From assembly GCA_963783095.1 (NCBI GenBank), contig CAWAMR010000002.1, forward strand, positions 496,001-560,000: a stretch of 64,000 bases of DNA, read 5' to 3'. This DNA comes from CAWAMR01 sp963783095 (GTDB lineage: Bacteria > Planctomycetota > Planctomycetia > Gemmatales > Gemmataceae). The notes under the pieces were generated by a model. It was not told the origin of the DNA. It saw only the letters and a program-made list of their open reading frames with translations, and did no database searches. A program made the position numbers and the translations under genes. This document shows positions 1-10,216 of this stretch, piece by piece (position 1 is the first letter of the stretch; each line of letters starts with the position of its first letter).

Positions 1-254
1 CTTGACGCCGGAGGTGAGCGGGCCAGGGTCGCAAGGCAGGTCGGTCCTCCCGGCCAAGCAAAGGCGAGTTCATTGTTTTCCCAGTTCCAGACGCCGCCGC
101 CACGATCTTCTTGTTTCTCTTTGAGAAACTTGACGCCACGCTCGATGGAGGTCTTCACCTTATCCACGAGAGGCTCCTCAGCGCGAGATTGAGAGGACGG
201 AGTCAGAAAGAGCGAAGCTGCCAATCCGGCAGAAAAAAGCGCTTTGGCCGACAT
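1..254 (-). CDS. Secreted prenyltransferase/squalene-oxidase-repeat-like protein, 3' end outside the window
   Basis: The gene reads leftward and runs off the window start. The N-terminus is a signal peptide (MSAKALFSAGLAASLFLTP...). It is followed by a segment of the type VDKVKTSIERGVKFL...GGGVWNWE...WPGGPTCLATLA, which in planctomycetes opens proteins built from alpha/alpha-barrel prenyltransferase-like repeats. The last codons read LARSPPAS. Adding one base would restore LALLTSGVK, the expected continuation, so I infer a one-base deletion near position 22. Function unknown, probably extracytoplasmic. The family is judged from about 80 residues only. Confidence 0.5.
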   Translation of the reverse strand, partial: MSAKALFSAGLAASLFLTPSSQSRAEEPLVDKVKTSIERGVKFLKEKQEDRGGGVWNWENNELAFAWPGGPTCLATLARSPPAS

Positions 255-390
255 GGGTTATACCTCGAAACCGCGGAAGTGGTTTGTCTCCTGTTCGGTT
301 CTTCGCTGTTCATTCTACGATATTGCGAAAAAACCAAAAAAAGTCGGAAGTAGACTGCTAGATGGGAGCCCTACTCGGCGCAGTCTAAAA

Positions 391-613
391 TGAGACAACA
401 TTGCGAGTATTCAGAACCTTATCGTTTGCCGCTCTGCGGCGAACGTCTTGTCTTGCCGCTCCGCGGCTTTGCACTACCATTCCAGGGTCGCTAGCATCCT
501 CGGAGAAGGTCGCCGACCCAGGAAGGTTTAAGCCGCGGAGCGGCAAGAAAAGACGTTCGCCGCAGAGCGGCAAACGATGATGGTCCTACTCGTTGCGAAT
601 TGTGTCATTCTCA
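391..613. mobile_element. MITE-like inverted-repeat element, copy 1
   Basis: The ends are related (TGAGACAACATTGCGAG on the left, the complement of CGTTGCGAATTGTGTCATTCTCA on the right). Inside are long imperfect inverted arms made of GTTTGCCGCTCTGCGGCGAA and TTGCCGCTCCGCGG. A second copy with the same ends and arms lies at 21487-21709. It has no coding capacity. I infer a non-autonomous mobile element or REP-like family. Confidence 0.6.
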
Positions 614-632
614 GCCGCGTGCAGCGTAAGAC

Positions 633-679
633 AAAAAAACCCCTCCTTCGAGGCCTCGAAAGGCCGCGAGAGGAGGGGA
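633..679 (-). terminator. Rho-independent terminator of the PDZ protein gene
   Basis: On the minus strand a GC-rich stem (CCCCTCCT pairing with AGGAGGGG, with inner GGCCT pairs) is followed directly by seven T. It lies about 70 bp downstream of the stop codon at 747. Confidence 0.85.
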
Positions 680-746
680 GCCGAGTGTGGCGACGGCGTT
701 CAAACCGCCCCGCTCTCGGCAGATTGCCGCACGGGTACGGATTAGA

Positions 747-1698
747 TCAACTATTCGTAGTCGGCGGGGAAGCTGGCGTTGTCTTGGGTGCTGGAGGAGG
801 AGGAAGAGGCAACTCCACCTGCTCCACATTGACGCCGATCTTCCCGTTGACGGCCTTCACGGGCAATTTCTCGAGTTTGCCATTCTCGCTATTCAAAAAG
901 ACGATCTCAACGTCGCCATCGATTGGACCAAGTTGAGCTCGCATATCGTTGAAGGTTTGAATCGGCGTGTTACCGACGCCGATGATAATGTCCCCAACTC
1001 GCAAAGCCGCCTTGGCTGCCGGGCCATCCGGGGTCAGGCTGACAATCTTCATACCGGTCGGGCGACCCGAGTTGCCGGAATCCTGAGCAAGGGGAGGTAC
1101 CGTCGTGACCGAAGGGGCAGGCACAGAGTAGGAATAGGGATCGACGTACGCACCGTAGCCGCTGCCGTAGCCCGACCCTAAACCGCCATAACCACCATAG
1201 CCATAGCCGCCGTAGCCGCCCAGTCCATAGCCGCCGTAGCCAGCCCAGTCCATAGCCGCCGTAGCCACCTAATCCATAGCCGCCATAGCCACCCAGCCAT
1301 AGCCGCCGTAGCCACCTAAGCCATAGCCGCCGTAGCCACAACCATAGCCGCCGTAGCCGCCATAACCGTAGCCACCGTAGCCGCCGTAGCCGCCATAACC
1401 ATATCCACCGCCGCCGTAGCCTCCTACGCCGCCACGGCCACCGCCAACCCCGACACGACCAACGCCGACACCGCCAACGCGCCCCGCCACCAACGCCAAC
1501 GTGTGCAACGCCAACATGTGCGACGCCAACATGTGCGACGCCAACGTGCCCAACAGCAACGTGCCCGCCGCCGACGTGACCGCCGCCACCGGCGTGACCG
1601 CCGCCACCGCCGTGGCCACCGCCACCGCCATGGGCTTGGGCTTCACCACCCATTGCCAGGAAACCCAGCAATCCAAGAAACATTAAGGTTGTTCGCAT
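747..1698 (-). CDS. Secreted Gly/Tyr-rich protein with C-terminal PDZ domain (frameshifted)
   Basis: A signal peptide (MRTTLMFLGLLGFLAMGGEAQA) starts at 1698. It is followed by a Gly/His-rich stretch, a long tandem GGYGGYG region, and a C-terminal PDZ domain containing SLTPDGPAAKAALRVGDII and a conserved GxxPI core. PDZ domains bind peptide C-termini, and here it would act outside the cytoplasm. The reading frame moves at least three times inside the Gly/Tyr repeats (around 1450, 1300 and 1230). The reads GGYGGYG in different frames are nearly continuous, so I infer indels in the tandem repeat rather than separate genes. Low-complexity Gly/Tyr proteins recur at 36263, 56743 and 57694. Partner and function unknown. 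Confidence 0.7.
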
Positions 1699-2059
1699 GA
1701 TGAATCTCTCCGCAATCTCGTGAGAGGTTTCAGGACCAGCGAGAGAGTGCTTCTACACTCTATAAGCGAGAGCCGATGCCAAAACAGGACACAAAAATGC
1801 TACAAAACCAAGAAATCTTCAGCTCTTATCCATCGCCTTTTCGAAAAACCCGAAAAAGAATCATTCCTTCGCACAGAAATTGAGCACATGGATTCAAGCT
1901 ACACACTACAATTATACTCACAAATAACGAGGCAACCCAGCGAACTTGCGTATTGTTTTGAAACTTTGTGAAGAAAAGCGGTATACTTGGGGTTTCCCAC
2001 GTTGCCCTCCGAGATCTCGCCTCGGAATCCGTTTCAGTAATCTTACCGGAGCATTTCCC
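1699..2059. other. Divergent promoter region without a recognisable gene
   Basis: AT-richer spacer between the leftward PDZ gene and the rightward sigma factor gene. It must hold both promoters. I saw no convincing operator, no sigma-54 site and no coding region. Confidence 0.5.
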
Positions 2060-2687
2060 ATGCCCGAAAATTCCTCTTTACGCACTTTGGAAATGCACGA
2101 CTGGCTCGACCGCCTCAAAGCGGGCGACAAGTCGGCGCTGGATTCATTACTCAAAAGAGCCGGCAATCGGCTGGAGCGGCTCTCGCGCAAACTAATGACG
2201 CGGTTCCCTCGTATTCAAAGATGGGTCGATTCCGAGGACGTGCTGCAAAATGCAATGCTTCGACTGATTCGGTCGTTGCAAGAGGTTCGACCGAATTCGA
2301 TGCGTGAATTCTATGGTTTGGCGGCCATGCAGATCCGGCGCGAATTGCTCGACATGTCCAAGAATCTGTATGGTCCGCAGGGCGAAGGTGCCAATCACGA
2401 TTCCGTGCTGGCGGAGCAAGGCTCCGAACAGATTCGTGTTGAGCCGGTCGAACCGACCGAGGATTGCGGCGCAACTCGAAAAGTGGTGCCGGTTTCACCA
2501 ACAGGTTGAAAAACTTCCCTGCGAAGAACGCAAGGTGCTCGGTTTGATTTTCTATCACGGCTGGTCGCAGGTGAATGTCGCCGAATTGTTTGGGGTATCC
2601 GTTCGCACCGTCCAGCGCTGGTGGCAATCCGCACTCGACCGATTGCGCTCAGAACTTTCCGACGATTCGAAGGATCTGCCCGTGTGA
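2060..2687 (+). CDS. ECF-type RNA polymerase sigma factor (frameshifted)
   Basis: Starts at ATG 2060 (MPENSSLRTLEMHDWLDRL). Region 2 is recognisable in RWVDSEDVLQNAMLRLIRSL, and region 4 in EERKVLGLIFYHGWSQVNVA followed by the helix-turn-helix LFGVSVRTVQRWW. Regions 2 and 4 are in different frames. The shift lies between about 2400 and 2475, and the total length is one base more than a multiple of three, so a single extra base explains it. With one base removed the protein is about 208 residues, normal for ECF factors. It would direct RNA polymerase to a stress or envelope regulon. No anti-sigma gene is adjacent. Confidence 0.8.
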
Positions 2688-2694
2688 CTTCGGA

Positions 2695-2874
2695 TGACAA
2701 GGTGACAAGGTGACAAGGTGACAAGGTGACAGGGTGACAAGGTGACAAGGTGACAAGGTGACAAGGTGACAAGGTGACAAGGTGACAAGGTAAGAATATA
2801 AAGCGTCATCGAGTATTGATCTGGACCAAATCCTTTACCGTATTCGTCACCGTGTCACCTTGTCACCCTGTCAG
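2695..2874. repeat. GTGACAAGG tandem/inverted repeat element, copy 1
   Basis: About eleven 9-bp units GTGACAAGG (one variant GTGACAGGG) run from 2695 to 2790. A spacer containing AAGCGTCATCGAGTATTGATC follows, then three inverted units (GTCACCTTGTCAC type) at 2845-2874. The array starts 8 bp after the sigma factor stop codon and ends just before the next gene. The spacer core matches those of the copies at 37238, 47871 and 49173. Confidence 0.9.
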
Positions 2875-2888
2875 ATTTGAGGTGCCCA

Positions 2889-3635
2889 ATGTGTTTTTCT
2901 GCCGATGCGAGTTTTACGTCGGGAACGGTGCTCTTGACTGTGGGTGCCTATTGCGTCCGAACTGCTCTTCGGAAAAATCCGCAGTATCTTGCCCTTGCAG
3001 CGGTTCCAGTATGGTTTGGAGTGCAACAACTCAGCGAAGGGTTTGTCTGGGAGGGATTGGAACATGGTGACCCAGCGCTAACCCGCGTTGCTTCACTGGT
3101 GTTTCTCTTTTTCGCCCTGGCTTTATGGCCCTTCTGGTTCTCCTTTTTGGGCGCGATCGGTGAGGTGGACCCCAGGCGCAGGCGCTGGTTCATCGCTTTT
3201 ACACTTTTGACCACCGTCTGGTTCTGGGTTCTCTTTTACCCGCTCCTGGTTGGGCCTGAATCCTTGCTGCAAACGCGAGTGGTGCATCACTCCATCCATT
3301 ATCATTTCCACGATCTGGCAATACACAAGTACGTTCCGAAAATTGTTTTAAGGATAATGTATCTGGCAAGCGTCGCCGTGCCGATGATGGTAGGTACGGT
3401 TAACTGGGGTCGGTTACCCGGTGTGATTTTGGGAGGATTGGCTCTAATAACTTTTCTTGTGTTTGATTATGCCTTTGTGTCTGTGTGGTGCTTTTTCGCG
3501 GCGATTTTGGGCGCTTACGTCGCCTATTTGCTGTATCGACTGCCCGAACCGGCGCGGTCAAAAGCGCCGGTCGGGCTCGAAAAACAGTCGTGCGAGAATG
3601 AAAAGTCTCCTCTTACCGAGTGTGAAGGGATCTGA
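2889..3635 (+). CDS. DUF6629 family integral membrane protein
   Basis: The N-terminus MCFSADASFTSGTVLL is the hallmark of DUF6629 proteins, so I start at ATG 2889, 7 bp after a GAGG, rather than at the TTG 12 bp upstream. The 248-residue protein has about seven hydrophobic segments, a polar loop with several His (VHHSIHYHFHDLAIHKY near residue 135) and a charged C-terminal tail. Function is unknown. The repeat element ends within 15 bp of the start, so the ribosome-binding site sits at the element border. Confidence 0.8.
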   Translation: MCFSADASFTSGTVLLTVGAYCVRTALRKNPQYLALAAVPVWFGVQQLSEGFVWEGLEHGDPALTRVASLVFLFFALALWPFWFSFLGAIGEVDPRRRRWFIAFTLLTTVWFWVLFYPLLVGPESLLQTRVVHHSIHYHFHDLAIHKYVPKIVLRIMYLASVAVPMMVGTVNWGRLPGVILGGLALITFLVFDYAFVSVWCFFAAILGAYVAYLLYRLPEPARSKAPVGLEKQSCENEKSPLTECEGI

Positions 3636-4137
3636 AAATCAATGATTTATTTTTTTTACTTGCATCGGCGGTAATTTTATGGTTGACAATGGCACCTGAA
3701 ATAATTAGGATAAAACCAATGTTCGGGAGTTGATTTGATGTCACCCCACTGTCACTGAATCAATTTCAAACAAGCTACCGTATTCCCACCTGGCCTAATC
3801 TCTCGTGGGCCATTTGCTTGTAGGTCTGTAGTTGTGAACAAAAATATCCGACAATTCGGTGCCAACCATCAATAAGGGCAATCTCTTCGTATCTTGAGGA
3901 GTTTGCCTTTTTTATTCGATTTGCCGGATGCCTCAGGGGTGAAGTGCTACAGTTTATTAGCTGTTTGCCTTTTTTGCTCGCGGTGCGGTCTAATTGGCTT
4001 GACCTCACATTCAACACCCTCCGATTATGAAGAGGGATGCCCGGTTCAGGAAGTCCTGGCATCATTAAACCAGTATGGATGCGTTGGTGGTTTCCTATCA
4101 CCAGTCCTGCGTTCAACGCTGGACGGAGGAGCCTCGT
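3636..4137. other. Intergenic region, nothing recognisable
   Basis: About 500 bp with lower GC than its surroundings and a T-tract after 3648. Possible short reading frames on either strand have no ribosome-binding site or recognisable motif. Confidence 0.4.
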
Positions 4138-5417
4138 ATGACCATCGAACAATTGGCCTCATGCACGAAAACAGATCTTCTGATCCGTGCCAATAAATTG
4201 GGAATCGCCGGCTGCCGGGCGATGACCAAGGACGATCTTGTCAAGGCCATCGGTAAGGTTCTCAAGCAACAGGAAAAAGCCAAGGTAAAGGCCAAGGAGG
4301 CAAAAACCAAGTCGGCTCCTCCTATTCCTGTGAAAGCATCCGTCAACGGCAAACACAGCACCAACGGCAAACACGCGCTGAAAGCTCCCAAAGTTGTCCC
4401 CGCGGCAAGTGCACCGGTAAAACCTGTTGTCGCTGAACCTGTTGCAACTGCGAAACCGCGCACTCAAAAAACGGCTGCGCGCGATACGACGGCAGAGGGA
4501 CCATCGTCTCAGGAACAAATCAATCGAAGCAAATTCGACTCCGGTATACCAACCCGCGATTTATCCGCAAAAATGCCGAAGAACCTGCCCAACGGCTACG
4601 GCAAGGATCAGATTCGCGTCATGGTAGTTGACCCCTATTGGCTTTGCGCTTACTGGGAATTGACTCATCAATCGGTGCAGCGCGCTGAGGCGGCCTTGGC
4701 GCAGGACTGGCACGGAGCAAAACCAATCTTGCGAGTTTGCGATGTCAGTTCGCAGGACACGACGAGCACCGCGGAATCGGTGATCCGGGATATTGAAATC
4801 CACGGCGGCTGCAATAATTGGTACGTTGAGGTTTCTCAGCCGCCACGTTCTTATCGCATCGATATCGGCTATATCTCCAAGCGCGGACAGTTCTTTGTGT
4901 TGGCCCGGTCGAATGTTGTGGCTACCCCGAGAGCGGGCGTGAGCGATATCATCGATGAAAACTGGGCAGAGGTCGACGACAAGCAAACAGAGCGCCTCTT
5001 CGCCATGTCCGGCGGTTACGACCCCCGCGCCGGCGGCAGTTTCGAGATGAAACAACTCTTTGAGGAACGTCTACGTCGCCCCATGAGTTCCCCGCGCTCG
5101 GCGGTGCCTCGATGCAGATGGGTTCCGGCGCGTTCATCATTCCGGCCAAAGATCGCAAATTCTTCTTCGAGTTGGATGCGGAGTTGATTGTCTTCGGACG
5201 AACGGAGCCGGGCGCTCGGGTAACGCTTCAAGGTGAAGTAGTGAAATTGCGTCCCGACGGCACATTTACCATGCGGTACAGCTTCCCGGACGGCCGACAG
5301 ATCATCCCGGCAGTGGCAGCCTCTGCCGATGGTATTGAAGAAAGAACGATCGTCTTGGCGGTTGAACGAAACACGAAAGAACTCGAACCGATGATCCACG
5401 ACAGCAACGGGGAGTAG
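4138..5417 (+). CDS. Rho-N/SAP-like plus DUF4912 domain protein (frameshifted)
   Basis: Start ATG 4138 follows GGAGGAGCC. Residues 1-40 (MTIEQLASCTKTDLLIRANK...) look like a Rho N-terminal/SAP-like helix-extended-helix nucleic-acid-binding module. A Lys/Ala/Pro-rich linker follows to about residue 130. Then comes a DUF4912 domain (QIRVMVVDPYWLCAYWELT, near residue 160) and a beta-rich tail (FGRTEPGARVTLQGEVVKL). The frame breaks in a CCCC run at 5090-5093. One more C joins MSS to PALGGASMQMGSG, and the total length is one base short of a multiple of three, so I infer a homopolymer deletion. DUF4912 has no established biochemical function. Confidence 0.8.
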
Positions 5418-5565
5418 TTTCTTTCGGGTGACCGCAAAGCGAGAGAATCAGAATGGTCGAACCGATTTCGGCCATTTGGATTCTCTCATTGCGTTTATCG
5501 TTTACTCCAAAGTCGCTCGGTAGTTGTCACCTTGTCACCGTAGTTGCAAGAACAGGATAGACCAA
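5418..5565. other. Intergenic spacer with a hairpin and a solo repeat arm
   Basis: A hairpin (GCGAGAGAATC pairing with GATTCTCTCATTGC, about 5439-5495) follows the DUF4912 stop codon and may act as a weak terminator. Two inverted units of the GTGACAAGG family (TTGTCACCTTGTCACCG, 5525-5541) stand alone without a partner array. Confidence 0.4.
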
Positions 5566-5790
5566 CGCGAAGCGTTCCGGTCTGGGCACTCTGAAAGAGT
5601 GCGCCAACAAAGCCCAGGGTCGCGGTACTCCGCGCACCCTGGGAACCTTGGACCCAAACCGCTGATTTCGAGCTTCGATGCCCTGGCCCCAGAGTGTGCG
5701 GAGATCCTTTTCCCAGGGTGTGCCGAGTACGGCAACCCTGGGCTTTGTTGGCGCACTCTTTCAGAGTGCCCAGACCGAAGACGCTCCGCG
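5566..5790. repeat. Long inverted repeat, about 80-bp arms
   Basis: The left arm 5566-5644 and right arm 5711-5790 are near-complementary and carry GGGCACTCTGAAAGAGTGCG and CCAACAAAGCCCAGGGT. The loop is about 65 bp. The arms contain smaller palindromes (CACTCTGAAAGAGTG). There is no coding capacity. A REP or MITE-like element, or a transcribed hairpin, is possible. Confidence 0.75.
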
Positions 5791-5919
5791 TCATCCATGA
5801 ATTGGTGGTCAGTTTGCAACTACTGCGTCATCCCGCCACCTCACCAGCTCACCACCTTCCCCATATAACGAACCACAAACCGGGACATATCAATCCCCGA
5901 ATTCCAAGGAGACTCCATC

Positions 5920-8029
5920 ATGACGGGGCGTATCCGCATCGCGTTTTTTTGCGCTGGACTGGCAGGAGTAATAATGTCGGCTTCCAATCTGCTCGCCGAT
6001 GAGGGCATGTGGCTTTTCAACAACCCACCCCACGATTATCTCAAAAAACATTACAGCATGGATGTCAGTCAGAGATGGCTCGAACATGTGCAGAAATCGT
6101 CCGTTCGCTTCAACTCGGGTGGTTCCGGCTCCTTCGTTTCCCCGGATGGACTGGTGATGACCAATCACCACGTCGGTGCCGACGATCTGCAAAAGCTCTC
6201 AACTCCCGAAAAGAACTATATGCGCGACGGCTTCCATGCCAAAACTCGCGCGGAAGAGATCAAGTGCAAGGGCCTGGAGCTCAATGTCCTGCAATCGATC
6301 AAGATCGTTACCAAGGAAGTCGAAGGCCGCCGTCAAGCCGGAGATGAAAGCCGATGAAGCGGTCCTCGCCCGTCGTAAGATCATCTCGCAACTCGAGAAG
6401 GGCGCATCCGATGAAAAGAACAATATCCGCGCCGATGTGGTGACGCTCTATTCCGGCGGCCAGTATCACCTCTACACCTTCAAGAAATATACCGACATTC
6501 GTCTCGTTTTCGCTCCGGAACAGCAGATCGCTTTCTACGGCGGCGATCCGGATAACTTTGAATATCCGCGTTTCGACCTGGATATGTGCTTCTTCCGCGT
6601 CTACGAGGACGACAAGCCGATCGAGTGCGAGCACTTTCTGAAGTGGAGCAAGGCAGGCTGCAAGGAAGATGAACTGGTTTTCGTTTCCGGCCACCCGGGA
6701 CGCACCAACCGGCAAAAAACAGTCGCCGAATTGGAGTATCTGCGCGATACCAGCTATCCTTACGTCTTGCAACGTCTCAATCGCATGGAAGTGTTGATGG
6801 GCTCCTGGGGCGAACGCAGCGACGAAAACCGTCGCCGGGCGCGAGAAGACTATTTTGGCGTGCAGAATAGCCGCAAAGCACGCATCGGCGGGCTGGGCGG
6901 TCTACTCGATCCGAAGCTGATGGGCCGCAAAATCGCCGATGAGAAACAACTGCGGGCATTCATCGAAAAGAGCAGCGAGCCCTGGGCAAGCGAAGCGAAC
7001 AAGGCATTTGAGACCATTGCCCAGGCAGAAAAGACACGGGCAGCGCTCATTCGCGACATCACGCTTCTGGAAAATGGTTCTGCGTTTAATTCCCACCTCT
7101 TCGGTATTGCGCGAACACTGGTCCGCGCTGCGGAAGAGAAGCCCAAGCCGAGCGGCGAACGGCTTCGCGAATTTGGCGATGCCCGGTTACCATCGCTGGA
7201 ATTCAGTCTGTTCTCCGATGAAGAGATTCACGACGATTTCGAAATCTTGAAGCTCGGCGATTCATTGACTTTTTTTGCCACCCAATTCGGGGCCGACAAC
7301 GAACTGGTCAAGAAGGTGCTTGCCGGCAAATCGCCGCGCGAGCGAGCTTATGAACTGGTGTCGGGCTGTAAACTGAAAGATGTCAAAATACGCAAGGAAC
7401 TATACGCAGGCGGCAAGACAGCCATTGAGGCCAGCAAGGATACGATGATCGAGGTTGCCCAACTGGTGGATGCACCTTCGCGCAAGGTTCGCAAGAAGTT
7501 TGAAACGGACATCGAGGAACCCAAACGACAGGCCTATGCAGCTCTCGCCAAGGCACGCTACGCCAAGGACGGAGCCAGCACTTATCCCGATGCAACCTTC
7601 ACGCTTCGGCTCGCATTCGGCCAGGTGAAGGGTTACAAGGAGGAGGGCAAAGAGATTCCGGCATTCACGACCTTCGAGGGTCTCTACGAACGCGCCACGG
7701 CCCATCACAACAAGGAGCCTTTCAATCTTCCCAAGCGCTGGGAAGAGCGCAAGAGCAAACTGAACTTGAGCACTCCGTTCAACTTCGTTTGCACCGCAGA
7801 CATCATCGGCGGCAATTCCGGCAGCCCGGTCATCAACAAGAATGCCGAGGTAGTCGGGTTGATCTTCGACGGCAACATCGAATCGCTGGTGCTGGACTTC
7901 ATTTACGATGATACGGTTGCCCGCGCGGTCAGCGTCGATACGCGGGCCATCATCGAAGCGCTGCGGAAGGTGTACGATGCCGACGACATCGCCGATCAAT
8001 TGACGGGACACAAGCGCATCGAGCGGTAA
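5920..8029 (+). CDS. S46 family dipeptidyl peptidase (DPP7/DPP11-like), frameshifted
   Basis: Start ATG 5920 follows AAGGAGACTCCATC, with a signal peptide ending near LLADEG. The chymotrypsin-like catalytic triad is visible: His in MTNHHVG (near residue 84), Asp in GGDPDNFEYPRFD, and Ser in IGGNSGSPV (near residue 632). The length of about 700 residues is standard for S46 exopeptidases, which remove dipeptides from the N-terminus of peptides in the periplasm. The frame changes once near 6328 (GGCCGCCGTC). Removing one base gives VEGAVKPEMKADEA, and the total length is one base over a multiple of three. Residues around all three catalytic positions are intact, so I read this as an indel rather than a dead gene. 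Confidence 0.88.
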
Positions 8030-8057
8030 CACGCAAGTGGGACGGAGCGAGGGCAAG

Positions 8058-8215
8058 CGCAAATTCCCTCCCCTGTACTTGGGGGAGAGGGTTAGGGTGA
8101 GGGGGAAGAACCTGCCACCATAAAAGACAAAAAGATGTGTCCCGGAAGGTTGAAGATTTACCCGTCACCCTAATCCTCTCCCCTGAGTACAGGGGAGAGG
8201 GAATTAGCGATTGCT
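8058..8215. repeat. CCCTCCCCTGTACT-family inverted repeat, uninterrupted copy
   Basis: Paired arms TTCCCTCCCCTGTACT and CCTGAGTACAGGGGAGAGGG enclose about 90 bp that include CCTGCCACCAT and GGTTGAAG. The right flank reads GAATTAGCGATTGCTC. A homologous copy at 24769-25080 has the same arms and flank but is split by an insertion at GTACAGGGG. Confidence 0.75.
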
Positions 8216-8303
8216 CATTTTCCTTTCCACTTATGGACAATAGCTCAGCCATGTCGAGCTTACGCTTCGACATAGTTTTGGACCCAAATCAAGTTGGAAT
8301 ACC

Positions 8304-9908
8304 ATGAAACGCAAACGCCTGATTCTAATTGGCCTGGTCTTGCTGCTCGTCGGTGGCGGCTTGACGTACTGGCTGTTGCCCGACAATGAATCGGATCAAT
8401 CCAAAAAAGAACCGAAACACAACCCCGTAATCGGCTTTACAATTAGCGAGGAGACAACGTATGTCACCGGCCCGCTGGCATGGGATGGTCGAATCGATTA
8501 CGCTACGGCTCTGAATGAGAAGCTTGGTCGTGGAATCACTCCGGAGAATAACGCCAATGTCCAACTCGTGAATGCCATTGGTCCGATGCCAAGAAATGCA
8601 GGTACGGCAAGAGACGCTTATTACGCAATTCAAGGTATGGAGAAGCCACCGGAAATGGGCGACTATTACATCTGCCATGCGCAATTTCCGGCACGCAGCA
8701 GCCTATTCGACGAGCAATTGAAACTAGCTCCTCACCGGCCTTGGACAGCAAAGGAGTTTCCGGACATTGCACCCTGGTTGAAAACGAATGAGAAATCACT
8801 TCGCCTGATTGAGGCAGCAACTCGCCGTCCGTACTATTTCTCTCCCGTTGTCCCGCCCGCAAGCCCAAGACATCGCTCAACCATCCTTAATGCACCTTTA
8901 CCATACGTCGATGTTTGTCGAGAGATACCGACCTTCTTGACGGCGCGGGCCATGTTCAAACTGGGCCAAAACGATATCGACGGTGCCTGGGCCGATTTGC
9001 TGACGGGACATAGGCTTGCTCGATTGCTGTGTCAGGGTGCAACGCTCGTGGAGGTTCTTGAGGGGTGTAACATTGAAAAAATCATCTTTTCAGCAGACTT
9101 TGCGTTTCTGGAACACATTCGCGAGGACAAGAAACGACTTGAAAACTGTGTGCGAGATCTGAGAGCACTCGGTGCATTGCCGGAACCTGCTAAACAGGTC
9201 GAACTTGGCGACCGATTCATGTATCTTGACATCATCATGATGATCGATCGATATGGCTTGGATTTTCTGGAAGATATGACGGGAGAGGGAAAAGGAAAAG
9301 GGAATCGCGACAATGAATTGGCAAAGCTGTTGACGAAGGAACTCGACTGGGATCCCGCATTGCGCAGAGCAAATTCTTACTATCCCAAGATGGCGCGAAT
9401 TATGCGGGAAAAGAATCGATCTCTTCGGGCAATCGAATGGGCAGAATTCACCGAGGAACTCCTCCAACTGCGAGCCGAGGCGCAGAACGGTAAAGATGTG
9501 CCTGCGCAGGTGGTCCAGGGTGAATCGATGAAAACCGCTTTGGGGAAAAAGGTCGGCGATATACTCATTTCCTTGCTGATGCCTGCGGGTCAAAAGGTTC
9601 AGGACGCCGCCGACCGGACTCAACAACTTCAAGACAATCTCCTTGTGGCTTTCGCGTTGGCCCGTTATCGGCTGGATCACGGCTCCAATCCAAAAGAACT
9701 GGAGGCTCTAGCCCCGAAGTATCTGGACAAGGTTCCCATAGACATTTTCTCGGGCGAAAAGTTGATCTACAAACCTGATGAGAACGGATATCAGCTTTAC
9801 AGCGTCGGGGTGAACGGCAAATACGATGAGGGTAGCACAGCAGATGACGACCCTCCAGGCGATGACCTGGTCGTGACGATGCCGGCAAGAGTGCCCAAAA
9901 AAGAATGA
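8304..9908 (+). CDS. Membrane-anchored planctomycete protein of unknown function
   Basis: 534 residues. One N-terminal transmembrane anchor (LILIGLVLLLVGGGLTYWLL) is followed by a large extracytoplasmic, mostly helical region. The C-terminus (KVPIDIFSGEKLIYKP...GYQLYSVGVNGKYDEG) resembles the Asp/Gly-rich end of many planctomycete secreted proteins and type II-secretion pseudopilin tails, where it can bind calcium. No catalytic motif is visible. The start codon follows a repeat-rich spacer. Confidence 0.7.
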   Translation: MKRKRLILIGLVLLLVGGGLTYWLLPDNESDQSKKEPKHNPVIGFTISEETTYVTGPLAWDGRIDYATALNEKLGRGITPENNANVQLVNAIGPMPRNAGTARDAYYAIQGMEKPPEMGDYYICHAQFPARSSLFDEQLKLAPHRPWTAKEFPDIAPWLKTNEKSLRLIEAATRRPYYFSPVVPPASPRHRSTILNAPLPYVDVCREIPTFLTARAMFKLGQNDIDGAWADLLTGHRLARLLCQGATLVEVLEGCNIEKIIFSADFAFLEHIREDKKRLENCVRDLRALGALPEPAKQVELGDRFMYLDIIMMIDRYGLDFLEDMTGEGKGKGNRDNELAKLLTKELDWDPALRRANSYYPKMARIMREKNRSLRAIEWAEFTEELLQLRAEAQNGKDVPAQVVQGESMKTALGKKVGDILISLLMPAGQKVQDAADRTQQLQDNLLVAFALARYRLDHGSNPKELEALAPKYLDKVPIDIFSGEKLIYKPDENGYQLYSVGVNGKYDEGSTADDDPPGDDLVVTMPARVPKKE

Positions 9909-9974
9909 CATGCTCCACGCTTGCGATTCGGATCGGTCGGCTGGTAGAATAATCGAGGTGGAAAGGAGAAAGAC

Positions 9975-10205
9975 ATGAAGATTCTGCGACCGGAAGAGGT
10001 AACTTGCGATACGGTACTCAAGTACGATTGTACTCCGGAAGAATTGGCGGAGGTGTATCGGCTCGCTCGTGAAGCATTCACTGCCGCGGATTTACAGAAG
10101 TACACTGAGCCGTTGGATGCCGGCGTGCCGGCCGAGGACGTTTTGCGCGAGATGGAAGAACGACAGGCAAGATTTGATGCTCAAAGAGAGAAAGCCTTCT
10201 CATAA
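9975..10205 (+). CDS. Small acidic protein, unknown
   Basis: 76 residues, with a good ribosome-binding site (GAAAGGAGAAAGAC) before ATG 9975. It is helical and charged, and contains TPEELAEVYRLAREAF and VLREMEERQARFDAQREK. Size and composition resemble antitoxin or adaptor-like proteins, but no toxin is adjacent. It lies 11 bp upstream of the sulfatase-like gene and is probably cotranscribed. Confidence 0.6.
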   Translation: MKILRPEEVTCDTVLKYDCTPEELAEVYRLAREAFTAADLQKYTEPLDAGVPAEDVLREMEERQARFDAQREKAFS

Positions 10206-10216
10206 AATCCCTTCTT

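Noticed and set aside
3775..4152. Possible gene on the minus strand, 125 codons
   Set aside because: No ribosome-binding site, no recognisable motif, and it overlaps the start of the DUF4912 gene.
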